Below are positions 34,207 through 42,251 of a stretch of DNA of 64,000 nt, one piece after another (the stretch's first letter is position 1; every line of letters starts with the position of its first letter). The notes under the pieces are model-generated. The model was given only the letters and a program-made list of their open reading frames with translations, did no database searches and was not told the origin of the DNA. The stretch lies in assembly GCF_015277775.1 (NCBI RefSeq), contig NZ_CP063849.1, forward strand, positions 8,137,501 through 8,201,500, in the 5' to 3' direction. This stretch comes from Paludibaculum fermentans (GTDB lineage Bacteria; Acidobacteriota; Terriglobia; Bryobacterales; Bryobacteraceae). The position numbers were made by a program, and so were the translations under genes.

Positions 34207-35201
34207 GCATTCGACTGGTGCAATTGGAATCGGGCGGCGGCCGTTGTGTCGCGCTGGTGGAGGGAAACCACCTTCAGGTATTGCGGGGCTTCGCCTCGGT
34301 CTACGAACTGGCCCAGGCCGCCATCGGGCGCGGAATGCGGCTGGGCGCGCTGGCTGCGGAGAGCGTCTCCGGGCGGACTGAAGACTATGATGCCGTTTAC
34401 GCTGGGCGCTCGGACTGGCGGTTGCTGCCCGCGGGCGATCATCCCACGGAACCGGCGCGCTGCCTGGTTTCGGGGACTGGACTGACGCACCTGGCGAGCG
34501 CGAGCCGCCGGGATGCGATGCACGCAAATACGGCGCAACTCACCGACAGCATGCGCATGTATCTGTGGGGCGAGGAGGGTGGACGGCCAACAGCGGGTCA
34601 AGCGGGCGTGGCTCCGGAGTGGTTCTACAAAGGCAATGGCACCATTCTCAGGGCGCACAACCAGCCGCTGCTGGTGCCGCGATTTGGCGAGGATGGCGGC
34701 GAAGAGCCGGAAATCGCGGGTGTCTATCTCATCGATGCGGAGGGTGTGCCCCGCCGGCTCGGTCTGACGATGGGCAACGAATTCTCCGATCACAAGCATG
34801 AGCGGCGCAACTATCTGTACCTCGCTTCGTCGAAGCTGCGGACCTGTTCCATCGGGCCGGAACTGGTGGTGGATGCTGAATTTGGAGCGGTGGCGGGTCA
34901 GGTGTCGATTCTGCGCGGGGATCAAGTTTTGTGGCGGCACGACATCGGCTCGGGTGAGGCGCGGATGTCGCACACGCTGGCTAACCTGGAGCACCATCAC
35001 TTCAAGTACGAGCAACATCGCCGGCCGGGCGACGTGCATATCCATTATTTCGGAGCGGATGCCTTCAGCTTTGGCGATGGCCTTGAACTGGCGGAGGGCG
35101 ACGTGATGCAGGTTCAATTTGAGGGATTCGGGCGGCCGTTGCGAAATCCGGTTCACATCGACCGGTCCCCGGACGCACTGGTGGCGGTAATGCCTTGCTA
35201 G
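34203..35201 (+). CDS. AraD1/FAH-superfamily sugar-acid dehydratase
   Basis: A 332-residue cytoplasmic enzyme. It has the AraD1/GguC form of the fumarylacetoacetate-hydrolase fold: SGTGLTHLASASRRDAMH (about 97-114), PEWFYKGNGTILRAHNQPL (about 138-156), the metal-binding acidic region EEPEIAGVYLIDAEG, GNEFSDHKHERRNYLYLASSK and RPGDVHIHYFGAD near residue 275. Family members act in oxidative pentose or uronate breakdown, for example as 2-keto-3-deoxy-arabinonate dehydratase; the exact substrate is inferred only from neighbours. GTG 34203 is chosen since it follows a near-perfect GGGAGGTGAT; ATG 34188 would put that site inside the gene. Confidence 0.8.
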   Translation: MSIRLVQLESGGGRCVALVEGNHLQVLRGFASVYELAQAAIGRGMRLGALAAESVSGRTEDYDAVYAGRSDWRLLPAGDHPTEPARCLVSGTGLTHLASASRRDAMHANTAQLTDSMRMYLWGEEGGRPTAGQAGVAPEWFYKGNGTILRAHNQPLLVPRFGEDGGEEPEIAGVYLIDAEGVPRRLGLTMGNEFSDHKHERRNYLYLASSKLRTCSIGPELVVDAEFGAVAGQVSILRGDQVLWRHDIGSGEARMSHTLANLEHHHFKYEQHRRPGDVHIHYFGADAFSFGDGLELAEGDVMQVQFEGFGRPLRNPVHIDRSPDALVAVMPC

Positions 35202-35258
35202 GCCGGCACTGCGGCAAGTCGAAGAAGGATTTGAATGCGTGCGGGCCGCGCGGACAGG

Positions 35259-36464
35259 CTACGGTTTGGCGGGCTTGCGGGCCGACCTGGCTTTGCCCTG
35301 GCCACCGAACTCCACAGGCGCCTGCTCGAGAGCGTCGTTCAGGGCGGCTGTGATTTTTGGATCTCCGGGCGCTAGTTTCAACGCCTCGCGCAACTGGTCG
35401 AGCCCTTCCACCCAGCGTCCCAGGCGGAGCGCAGCGACCGCGTAGTTGACGCGAATGCCGACGTGGCTGGGGTCCAGGGCCACCGCCGCCTGGTACTTGC
35501 TCACTGCTTCGGGAAGCTTTCCGGACTTTTCCAGCTCGGCGCCCTCATTGTTGAGGCGCAGCGCATTGAAGGCGTTCTGGCTCTCCCCGTCGATGCCGTG
35601 CAGCACCTCGGTCAGGCGCTGCTTGACGCGCTGGGCTTCTTCGGCCTGGCCGTCCTGGCGCAGGGCCAGTTGCAAGCTGTTCAAGGTCGCCTGGTCGTTC
35701 GGCTTGAGCCGGTCAGCTATTTTAAGAGGCGCGACCGCTTCGTGCGGGTGGCCTTGCCGCAGGTACTCTGAGCCGAGGCGGAGCTGGGCGATCGCGTTCT
35801 CCGAGTCGATGGCGACAGATTTCTGGAAGGCAGCCAGGGCGCCGGGCTCGTCCAGCAGCGTCTTGCGGGTCTGGCCGAGGTCGGACCACGCTTCAGCGAA
35901 TTGCGGCTGCAGGGCGACCGCCTCCTGCAGCAGCGCCGCGGCTTTCTGCGTCTCGGTGTTCTCGGTGTGGATCTTGGCGCGCAGGTAGCGAGGGAAGGCG
36001 GAATCGGGCTTACGGCCCAGCAGCACGATCGCCCGGTCGAGGTGGACCGCGGCGCCCTTGAAGTCGTTGGACTCCAATAAGACAAGGCCGAGGTCGATGC
36101 GGGCCTGGGCGAAGTTGGGGTTGAGCGTGACGGCCCGCAGAAACTCGACCCGCGCTGGTTCCGGCTGGCCGAAGTTCTTCAGCGCCTCGCCCAGGGCATG
36201 ATGGGCTTCCGCGGATTGGGGCCGGAGTTTCACCCCCTGCCGGAGATGCTCGAGCGCTTCAGCCGGCTTGCCCTCCTCAGCGAGCAGGCTGCCTAGCATC
36301 AGGTGGGCGTCCGCATTGGCGGGGGTCGACTTCAGAACTGCTTCGAGGATACGGGTGGCGCCGGCCCTGTCGCCTTTGGCGATGAGATCCCAGGCCTGAT
36401 CCAGCGGCTGGCGCTGCGCGAACAGCAGCGAGGAGAGGACCAGAAGTGGAAGCAGTTTCGACAT
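35259..36464 (-). CDS. Tetratricopeptide repeat protein, exported
   Basis: A 401-residue protein with a signal peptide (MSKLLPLLVLSSLLFAQ) and about nine to ten TPR units from residue 20 to 385, for example ANADAHLMLGSLLAEEGKPA, SAEAHHALGEALKNFGQPEP and HVGIRVNYAVAALRLGRW. The C-terminus is basic (KARSARKPAKP). TPR units bind proteins; location is probably periplasmic. It starts three bases after the stop of the CRTAC1 gene, so the two are co-transcribed, and the same pairing is common in Acidobacteria. Confidence 0.85.
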   Translation of the reverse strand: MSKLLPLLVLSSLLFAQRQPLDQAWDLIAKGDRAGATRILEAVLKSTPANADAHLMLGSLLAEEGKPAEALEHLRQGVKLRPQSAEAHHALGEALKNFGQPEPARVEFLRAVTLNPNFAQARIDLGLVLLESNDFKGAAVHLDRAIVLLGRKPDSAFPRYLRAKIHTENTETQKAAALLQEAVALQPQFAEAWSDLGQTRKTLLDEPGALAAFQKSVAIDSENAIAQLRLGSEYLRQGHPHEAVAPLKIADRLKPNDQATLNSLQLALRQDGQAEEAQRVKQRLTEVLHGIDGESQNAFNALRLNNEGAELEKSGKLPEAVSKYQAAVALDPSHVGIRVNYAVAALRLGRWVEGLDQLREALKLAPGDPKITAALNDALEQAPVEFGGQGKARSARKPAKP

Positions 36465-36467
36465 GGA

Positions 36468-38228
36468 TCAGCCTTGCTTGAACTTCTGGGTACGAGTGAT
36501 GCCTGAGCCCTCGGTGACGTGGATCAGTTGGTCGCAGGGCACGGCGGCGAGCTTCTCTACGAGGCCGAGCGGCCAGCGAATCTCAAGGTCCACGGTCTGC
36601 GCCGGGCCGAGTCCGAAATGAAGCCTCGTGTCATTCACAGACAGGTAGGACGATTGGCTCAGCACCTCCTGCACCTGGACCTTGCCTCCATAGCGGGCCG
36701 TCACCCGGGCTCCGATCGCGCTGCGGTTCGACTTCACGCCCGTCAGCTTCACCTTCAACCAATGATGGCCGCTGGTGACGTCGTTGCGAAGCAGGGACGG
36801 CGGCTCGTTCTGATTGACGATCAGGATGTCCATGTCGCCGTCGTTGTCGAAATCCCCGAAAGCGCAGCCGCGGCTGGCGTGAAGGGCGGCGACCCCGGGT
36901 CCCGCTTCCGCGAAGAGTTCCTCGAACTGGCCCTGGCCGAGGTTGCGGAAGAGGACTCGCGGGGTCTTCAGCGGTACGTTCGGGAACTTCTTTTCGACTT
37001 CGGGATAGATGCTGCCGGTCACCCAGAAAATGTCGGGCAGGCCGTCGTTGTCGAAGTCGACCAGGCCCGTGCCCCAACTGACGTATTGCGTCTCGACACC
37101 AAGTCCGGCTTTCAGCGTGACATCGCGGAAGTTGCCCTTGCCGTCGTTCTGGTAAAGAGCGGGCGTGTCCTCGCGAAAGTGCATCTTGAGGATGTCGAGA
37201 TGGCCGTCCAGGTTGTAGTCGCCGATGCCGAGGCCCATGCCGGCCTGTTCCATGCCGTCCTCGCTGAGGGCGGCTCCGCAGTCGAGGCCCTGTTCGGTGA
37301 AGGTGCCGTCGTGGTTGTTGCGGAACAGCAGGCTGGGCGTGGAGTCGCAGGCGACGTAGATGTCGGGCCAGCCGTCGTTGTCGAAGTCCGCCGCGACCAC
37401 GGTCAGGCCGAAGCCCCCGGCCACCTTCGAGATTCCGGCCTCCGCTGTGACGTCTGTGAACGTGCCGTCGCCGTTGTTGCGATAGAGCAGGTGATGGCCA
37501 TAAGGCAGCCCTCGAGGGCCGCAGTTCACGGCAACATTCATGTAGTTGCAGGCGCCGGTGTCGGTGGGGCGCGGCACGGTCTTCATGTCGAATTCGAGGT
37601 AGTTGGCGACAAAGAGGTCCAGGCGGCCGTCCCGGTTATAGTCGACAAAGGCGCAGCCCGAGCCGAAGCGGGGCGTGGGGCTCAGCAGCCCGGCTTCCTT
37701 TGTGACATCCGTGAACGTGCCGTCCCCATTGTTGCGGTAGAGGACATTCTGGCCGTAGTAGGTGAGGAAGAGATCCTCGAAGCCATCGTTGTTGTAGTCG
37801 CCGACAGTGACGCCTTGCGCGTAGCCTGTGCGCAGCAGACCGGCCTTCTCGGTGACATCGGTGAAGGTGCCGTTGCGGTTGTTCCTGTAGAGGCGATTGG
37901 AGGCGGCTGGCGGCGGGTCTGCGGTTCGGGATCCGCAAAGGACCAGGATGTCGAGCCAACCATCGTTGTCGTAGTCGAAAAACGCGCAGCCGGCGCTCAT
38001 CACCTCCACAATATAGTCGGCGCGGTCGCGGTGGCCCGCGACGGTGATGTGCGTGAGTCCGGCCTGGGGTGCAACGTCAGTAAATCGGGCAGGGAAGGGG
38101 AGGCCGGAGGGTTTCCGCCGCGGCGAGGCTTTGACGCCGCGGGAGGCCATGCCCTGGATCTGGGCGCGTACATTGGAGGCGGACAGCGAGAGCAGGCTCA
38201 AGGCGGCCCGGCGGGTGAGAGAGGCCAT
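36468..38228 (-). CDS. CRTAC1-type FG-GAP/ASPIC repeat protein, Tat-exported
   Basis: A 586-residue protein. The start at 38228 gives a twin-arginine signal (MASLTRRAALSLLSLSASNV). Seven calcium-binding repeats of the form D-[YF]-[DN]-x-D-G-x-x-D-[IL] are visible, including DYDNDGWLDILV, DYNNDGFEDLFL, DYNRDGRLDLFV, DFDNDGWPDIYV and DFDNDGDMDILI, each followed by LYRNNGDGTFTDVT-like strands; together they suggest a beta-propeller. The C-terminal 75 residues are the ASPIC/UnbV module (RSAIGARVTARYGGKVQVQE, LHFGLGPAQTVDLEIRWP). Probable role is extracellular or periplasmic binding of protein or glycan; unproven. A T-tailed terminator separates it from the receptor gene upstream. Confidence 0.88.
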   Translation of the reverse strand: MASLTRRAALSLLSLSASNVRAQIQGMASRGVKASPRRKPSGLPFPARFTDVAPQAGLTHITVAGHRDRADYIVEVMSAGCAFFDYDNDGWLDILVLCGSRTADPPPAASNRLYRNNRNGTFTDVTEKAGLLRTGYAQGVTVGDYNNDGFEDLFLTYYGQNVLYRNNGDGTFTDVTKEAGLLSPTPRFGSGCAFVDYNRDGRLDLFVANYLEFDMKTVPRPTDTGACNYMNVAVNCGPRGLPYGHHLLYRNNGDGTFTDVTAEAGISKVAGGFGLTVVAADFDNDGWPDIYVACDSTPSLLFRNNHDGTFTEQGLDCGAALSEDGMEQAGMGLGIGDYNLDGHLDILKMHFREDTPALYQNDGKGNFRDVTLKAGLGVETQYVSWGTGLVDFDNDGLPDIFWVTGSIYPEVEKKFPNVPLKTPRVLFRNLGQGQFEELFAEAGPGVAALHASRGCAFGDFDNDGDMDILIVNQNEPPSLLRNDVTSGHHWLKVKLTGVKSNRSAIGARVTARYGGKVQVQEVLSQSSYLSVNDTRLHFGLGPAQTVDLEIRWPLGLVEKLAAVPCDQLIHVTEGSGITRTQKFKQG

Positions 38229-38270
38229 GTCGGGTGCTAGCTGTGATCCAGTATATCGGTGGCGGGCAGG

Positions 38271-38318
38271 AAAAACCCGCGCGGAGTGCCGAAGTTGAGC
38301 TTCGACACCCTGCGCGGG
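38271..38318 (-). terminator. Rho-independent terminator of the receptor gene
   Basis: On the minus strand, about 30 bases past the receptor stop codon, a long hairpin forms between CCCGCGC (38312-38318) and GCGCGGG (38276-38282), with an inner CGAAG/CTTCG stem, and is followed directly by TTTTT (38275-38271). This is a textbook intrinsic terminator and the best in the window. Confidence 0.85.
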
Positions 38319-38349
38319 ACAGGGGGCCAATGGAATTGGCGTGAGAGGG

Positions 38350-41300
38350 CTAGAAGATGATCTTCAAGCCGACTTCCACCTGGCGGCCGGACACGTTGCC
38401 GAGTTCCTGGGTCTGGGGTCCGAACTGTGCCGCGGGGGTGCCTTGGTACAGAGCCTGGCCAAACTGCGAGCTGGTGACATCCGTGTTGGGGTTGCCGAGG
38501 TTCAGGCGGTTGATGGCGTTATAGGCGGCCATCTTGAGCTGCACACGGACGCGCTCAGTGATGTTGACGTCCTTGGTGAGGGTGGCGTCCAACATGTAGT
38601 ACGCGGGACCGGTGAGGTTGTCGAACTGCAGCGGATTGGCCCGGATCACGTAGGTGCCGGACGGAATCGCTGAGAAGGCCGAGGTATTGAACCACTTGTT
38701 CATGCCCGGATTCGAGATCGTCGGATCCGTGCCGTTGTAGTTCATCTTGCCGAAGCGCAGGATGGCGCCGGTGGAGTAGGTGGAGATGCCCGTCAACTTC
38801 CAGCCGCCTGCGATGTAGTTGCCGATCTTGCTCTCGCCCAGGAAGGGCTTGCCCTTGCCGAAAGGCAGGTCATAGCTGCCGGCCATCGTGACGCGATGGC
38901 GCGGCTGATTGCTGTTCTGGTAAGTCAGGCTGTTTGTGAATGTGTCGAGTTCATTGAACAGCTGCTCGGTCTTTTCACGAATGAACACATAGGCGAACAG
39001 GAAGTGGTAGCCGTGGCTGTAAGCTTTCTGGGCCTTCAGTTCGAGGGAGTGATAACGTTCGGCTGCGCCGCGCGTGCCCACTTCGTAGAGCCCGCCGTAC
39101 TGCGGGTAGGGCGCGAGGAGGCTGGACAGTGTCACAGTCTTCTGATTCCGGAGCGAACCCGGGAAGAGGGTCGGCGTGAGGTAGTTGTAGAACGGGTTGT
39201 CCACGTTCACGTTGATAGCGCCCTGCTGGGCGACCTGGATGCGGGGATCCCAATTGTTGAGAGCCTTGGTGTAGTGCTGGTTGCCAAGGTTCAGGAAGTA
39301 GGTGGCCGAAACCATGACCTGACCAGGCATCTGGCGCTGGAAGTTGACGTTGAAACGGTCGTTGTAGGCCTTTTCGAACTTCCGGGGGTACCAGAGCAAT
39401 GACGTGCCGCCACGGCCCAGGTTGGTGCCATATGCTTTACCGTTGATCGGCAGCAAGGGGTTGCTGGCCGGATAGGGATCGGAAATCGTCTGCTGCGGGA
39501 TGCCCTGCAGCAGGCCGGCCGTATTCTGGTAGCCCTTGACGCCGAAGTAAGGCGGCTCCAGGAAGCTGACCGTTTCAAAGCCGGACACGGGAGCCTGGCT
39601 GAGGTTCATTTCCGTCGGGATGACGTAGCGGGCGTAGCCGACACGAAGTACGGTGAGGTCGTCGATCTTGAAGGCGGCGCCGGCGCGAGGTGCGAGGGCG
39701 AGCTTCGGTGCATCCCACATGCCGGGATGATCGCTGGAGGTCCAGAGCCACTGGCCTTTGTTCTGGTAGTAGTTATTCCCCACCAGGGCGAGAGCGGAGG
39801 CCGGCATGGCGGCCGGGCTGGCTACCATTTCCGGTACGGGAGCTGACATGTCCAGGCCCTGCGACATGAAGTGATTCGGGTCCGACCAGGCAGACTCGTA
39901 CTCATTGCGGAGGCCAAGGTTGAGGGTGAGGCGGCGGCTGACCTTCCAGTCATCCTGGAAGTACATGCCCCAGAACTGGACATGCGGATCGGGGGCGGGA
40001 CCGCCGATCATCTGGGAGGAGCCGTCCAGTGAGCCAAGCAGGAAAGTAGCAAAGCCGTTGCCATAGTGCTTGGTGTCCGGGTTGTTATAGGTCTCAGCCG
40101 TGACGTTGGCCGGGAAGTAGAAGTTCGAGGTGTTGCCCACGAACGACACGCCATAACCGCGACGGGTTTCGACGCCGGCCTTCAGGTAGTGAGAGCCGCG
40201 CTGCTGGGCGATCTTGGCGCTGTACGCCATGCCTTCGGGGCGCTGATCCCAATAGAAGCCGCGGCCGCCGAAGCCGTTGCCGCCGATGTTCAGGCCGGGG
40301 AAGTAGACGGGCACTCCGGGGGAGGCGTCCATATAGGTCTTGTACCAGGAGTTGCCGGGCCAGAGCTTGCCCCAGCCTTCCGAACCCATGCTCGTGGAGA
40401 CGTAGGCGTCAATTACCTTGTGCCAGTCGCCGTGGAAGTTGACCACGGTGGTTGGGGTAGCGGTCCAGATGGCGTCGCCGGAGAGCTGATGAGCGGCTCT
40501 CAGTGTGCCGGTGGGGGTATAGAGCTGCGACTGGTTCGGGGTGGCGTTCGGCGAAAGGTCGTCGGTGTGATACCGGCCGAAGCGGCCATAGACCTTCCAC
40601 TTGTCGTTGATGTTGTAGTCGACGCGGTCAGAGAAGTTGTAATACGTGTAGTTCTCGACGTAGCCGGCCTTGAAGTTGTTGACACCAGTGATGTTGTCAC
40701 CACCGCTGTTCGCATCCCAGAAGTTGCCCATCAGGCTGGAGGCCAGGGGGTCGAAGCGGCTTTTGGGGATGACGTTGCCGGCGAAGGGCGTGCGGGTCAC
40801 GACACCCGCTGCATTCTGGACCGTGGTGTAGGGATCGAAAACGGTACGCAGGCCGCCGTCGATATTGAGCGATTTGGAGAAGTCGCCGCCGCGTTCCAAT
40901 GCCGTCGGGACAGTGGTGGTGTAGCTGCTGGGGTAGCCGACCTTCCAATACTCGAGAGAGAAGAAGTTGAACAACTTGTTCTTAATGATCGCGTTGCCGA
41001 GCGTGCCGCCCAGCATGTGCTGGCGGGTGGCGTTCTTGGTGAAACGGGTGCGGTCTGCTTCCGCGTTCAGCCAAGGGTAGCGGCCCAGGTAGAAACCAGT
41101 GCCGTGATACTCGTTGGTGCCCGACTTCAGCGTCATGGAGATGAGGCCGCCGGCGCTGTGGCCGGATTCCGCGTCCACGCTGTTCTGCGAGACGACGACT
41201 TCCTGCACCGCGTCGGTGTTCGGGGGATAGCTGTTCTTCTGCCCCATGCCGATGGGGCTGCCGTCGACCTGGAGGTCATTCTTCAGGTTCGTGCCGCCGC

Positions 41301-41859
41301 CGAGGTCGACGCTGTTCGCGGCCCAGGAGTGATAGGGGGCCATCTCACCGCGTGTGTTAACGGCCGAGGGAGCGAGGAGGGTTAACTTGAATGGGTTGCG
41401 GTCGATACGGGGGATGTCCGCGGTCAGCTTAGAGTCCAGCGTGAAGTCCTTGTTACTGGAGTTAAACTGGACGGCCACGGGTGTTTCCGAGACTGTGATG
41501 CTCTCCTGGACGGCGCCGGGCTTGAGGCTGGCGTCGATAGTCACGTCGCCGCGCATCTGGACCGTGATGTTTTCCTGGCTGTATTTGCCGAAGCCAGCCG
41601 CTTCGACGGAGATCGTGTAGGTGCCAGGATCCACTAAATCAAAGAGATAAAGACCTGTATCGCTGGTTTTGCGAGTTGCCTTGACGCCGGTGGCGACATT
41701 CAGCAGGGTAACGCTGGCACCCGCGATGACAGCCTGGGTCTGATCGGTCACTACGCCTTGGACTCGGCCGCGATAGCTCTGGGCAAAGGCGCTAAAACAA
41801 AGGATTGAAATCAACAGGAACGCTGTTGCGATGCGGATCGCAGATCGGTGCAATCTCAT
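38350..41859 (-). CDS. TonB-dependent receptor, Oar-like with CarbReg domain
   Basis: An 1169-residue outer-membrane protein. Signal peptide (about 1-26, ending FSAFAQ), a carboxypeptidase-regulatory-like domain (about 30-115: GVVTDQTQAVIAGASVTLLN ... GLYLFDLVDPGTYTISVEA), a plug-like region (about 125-255, with DLQVDGSPIGMGQKNSYPP and GGLISMTLKSGTNEYHGTG), and a long beta-barrel to a terminal phenylalanine (VGLKIIF). The layout matches the Oar-like receptors that dominate acidobacterial outer membranes. The substrate is unknown. Divergent from it, 392 bases away, is a ToxR-like regulator; the terminator after the receptor suggests a single-gene transcript. Confidence 0.9.
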   Translation of the reverse strand: MRLHRSAIRIATAFLLISILCFSAFAQSYRGRVQGVVTDQTQAVIAGASVTLLNVATGVKATRKTSDTGLYLFDLVDPGTYTISVEAAGFGKYSQENITVQMRGDVTIDASLKPGAVQESITVSETPVAVQFNSSNKDFTLDSKLTADIPRIDRNPFKLTLLAPSAVNTRGEMAPYHSWAANSVDLGGGTNLKNDLQVDGSPIGMGQKNSYPPNTDAVQEVVVSQNSVDAESGHSAGGLISMTLKSGTNEYHGTGFYLGRYPWLNAEADRTRFTKNATRQHMLGGTLGNAIIKNKLFNFFSLEYWKVGYPSSYTTTVPTALERGGDFSKSLNIDGGLRTVFDPYTTVQNAAGVVTRTPFAGNVIPKSRFDPLASSLMGNFWDANSGGDNITGVNNFKAGYVENYTYYNFSDRVDYNINDKWKVYGRFGRYHTDDLSPNATPNQSQLYTPTGTLRAAHQLSGDAIWTATPTTVVNFHGDWHKVIDAYVSTSMGSEGWGKLWPGNSWYKTYMDASPGVPVYFPGLNIGGNGFGGRGFYWDQRPEGMAYSAKIAQQRGSHYLKAGVETRRGYGVSFVGNTSNFYFPANVTAETYNNPDTKHYGNGFATFLLGSLDGSSQMIGGPAPDPHVQFWGMYFQDDWKVSRRLTLNLGLRNEYESAWSDPNHFMSQGLDMSAPVPEMVASPAAMPASALALVGNNYYQNKGQWLWTSSDHPGMWDAPKLALAPRAGAAFKIDDLTVLRVGYARYVIPTEMNLSQAPVSGFETVSFLEPPYFGVKGYQNTAGLLQGIPQQTISDPYPASNPLLPINGKAYGTNLGRGGTSLLWYPRKFEKAYNDRFNVNFQRQMPGQVMVSATYFLNLGNQHYTKALNNWDPRIQVAQQGAINVNVDNPFYNYLTPTLFPGSLRNQKTVTLSSLLAPYPQYGGLYEVGTRGAAERYHSLELKAQKAYSHGYHFLFAYVFIREKTEQLFNELDTFTNSLTYQNSNQPRHRVTMAGSYDLPFGKGKPFLGESKIGNYIAGGWKLTGISTYSTGAILRFGKMNYNGTDPTISNPGMNKWFNTSAFSAIPSGTYVIRANPLQFDNLTGPAYYMLDATLTKDVNITERVRVQLKMAAYNAINRLNLGNPNTDVTSSQFGQALYQGTPAAQFGPQTQELGNVSGRQVEVGLKIIF

Positions 41860-42193
41860 TCATGAACCTCCCAACAATATGACTACTAGCGAGACGTTGA
41901 ACGGGGTTGGCTGCAGGCAGAGAAGTCACCGGGCTGGGGACGGCCCGCGCGAGCGGGACCGGGATTTGCCTGGTGTTCGCCGAGGGTGTCCGATCTGGCC
42001 GATCTATCGCGGCTTGTGGATCAGGACAACCGCCCTGCAGTTCCCTTAGGACCTAGGACTCCTTACGGCGCAAACACCGGTGGGATCACGCGGGATTCCG
42101 GCGCGCCAGTTCATCCATGCTTTGATATACTACCGGTCGGTGAACTTGATTAATATTGTCCGACTACCGTACTAGGAGATCAAGGTAAGTCAT
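41860..42193. other. Divergent intergenic region between receptor and regulator
   Basis: No gene seen. The region must hold the receptor promoter (minus strand). The receptor-proximal part is GC-rich; 42115-42180 is AT-richer (TTTGATATACTACC, TTGATTAATATTG) and is the likelier promoter zone for the regulator gene. No riboswitch-like fold was recognised. Confidence 0.4.
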
Positions 42194-42231
42194 AGTGAAT
42201 TCACTCGCCGGTTCACTAGTGAACGAGTGAA
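42194..42231 (+). promoter_or_regulatory. AGTGAA/TTCACT operator array
   Basis: Five copies of one hexamer lie within 38 bases directly before the regulator gene: AGTGAA at 42194, TTCACT at 42200 (together a perfect 12-base palindrome), TTCACT at 42212 and AGTGAA at 42218 (inside the perfect palindrome GTTCACTAGTGAAC, 42211-42224), and AGTGAA at 42226. The regular units suggest cooperative dimer binding, most likely by the adjacent winged-helix regulator. Confidence 0.6.
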
Positions 42232-42251
42232 AGTAACACACTCGGTCGAGT

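Noticed and set aside
33006-35156. 716-codon minus-strand frame spanning the MFS and AraD1 genes
   Set aside because: Very long but antisense to two well-supported genes; low-complexity composition (His, Gln, Arg, Pro) is typical of shadow frames in GC-rich DNA.
36468-38228. Tandem DNA repeats suspected as a CRISPR-like or mobile repeat
   Set aside because: The repeats are the coding repeats of the calcium-binding propeller, degenerate and in frame, not separate DNA elements.
36519-38240. 573-codon plus-strand frame opposite the CRTAC1 gene
   Set aside because: It looks repetitive (valine-rich) only because it is antisense to the calcium-loop repeats; no start signal or family features.
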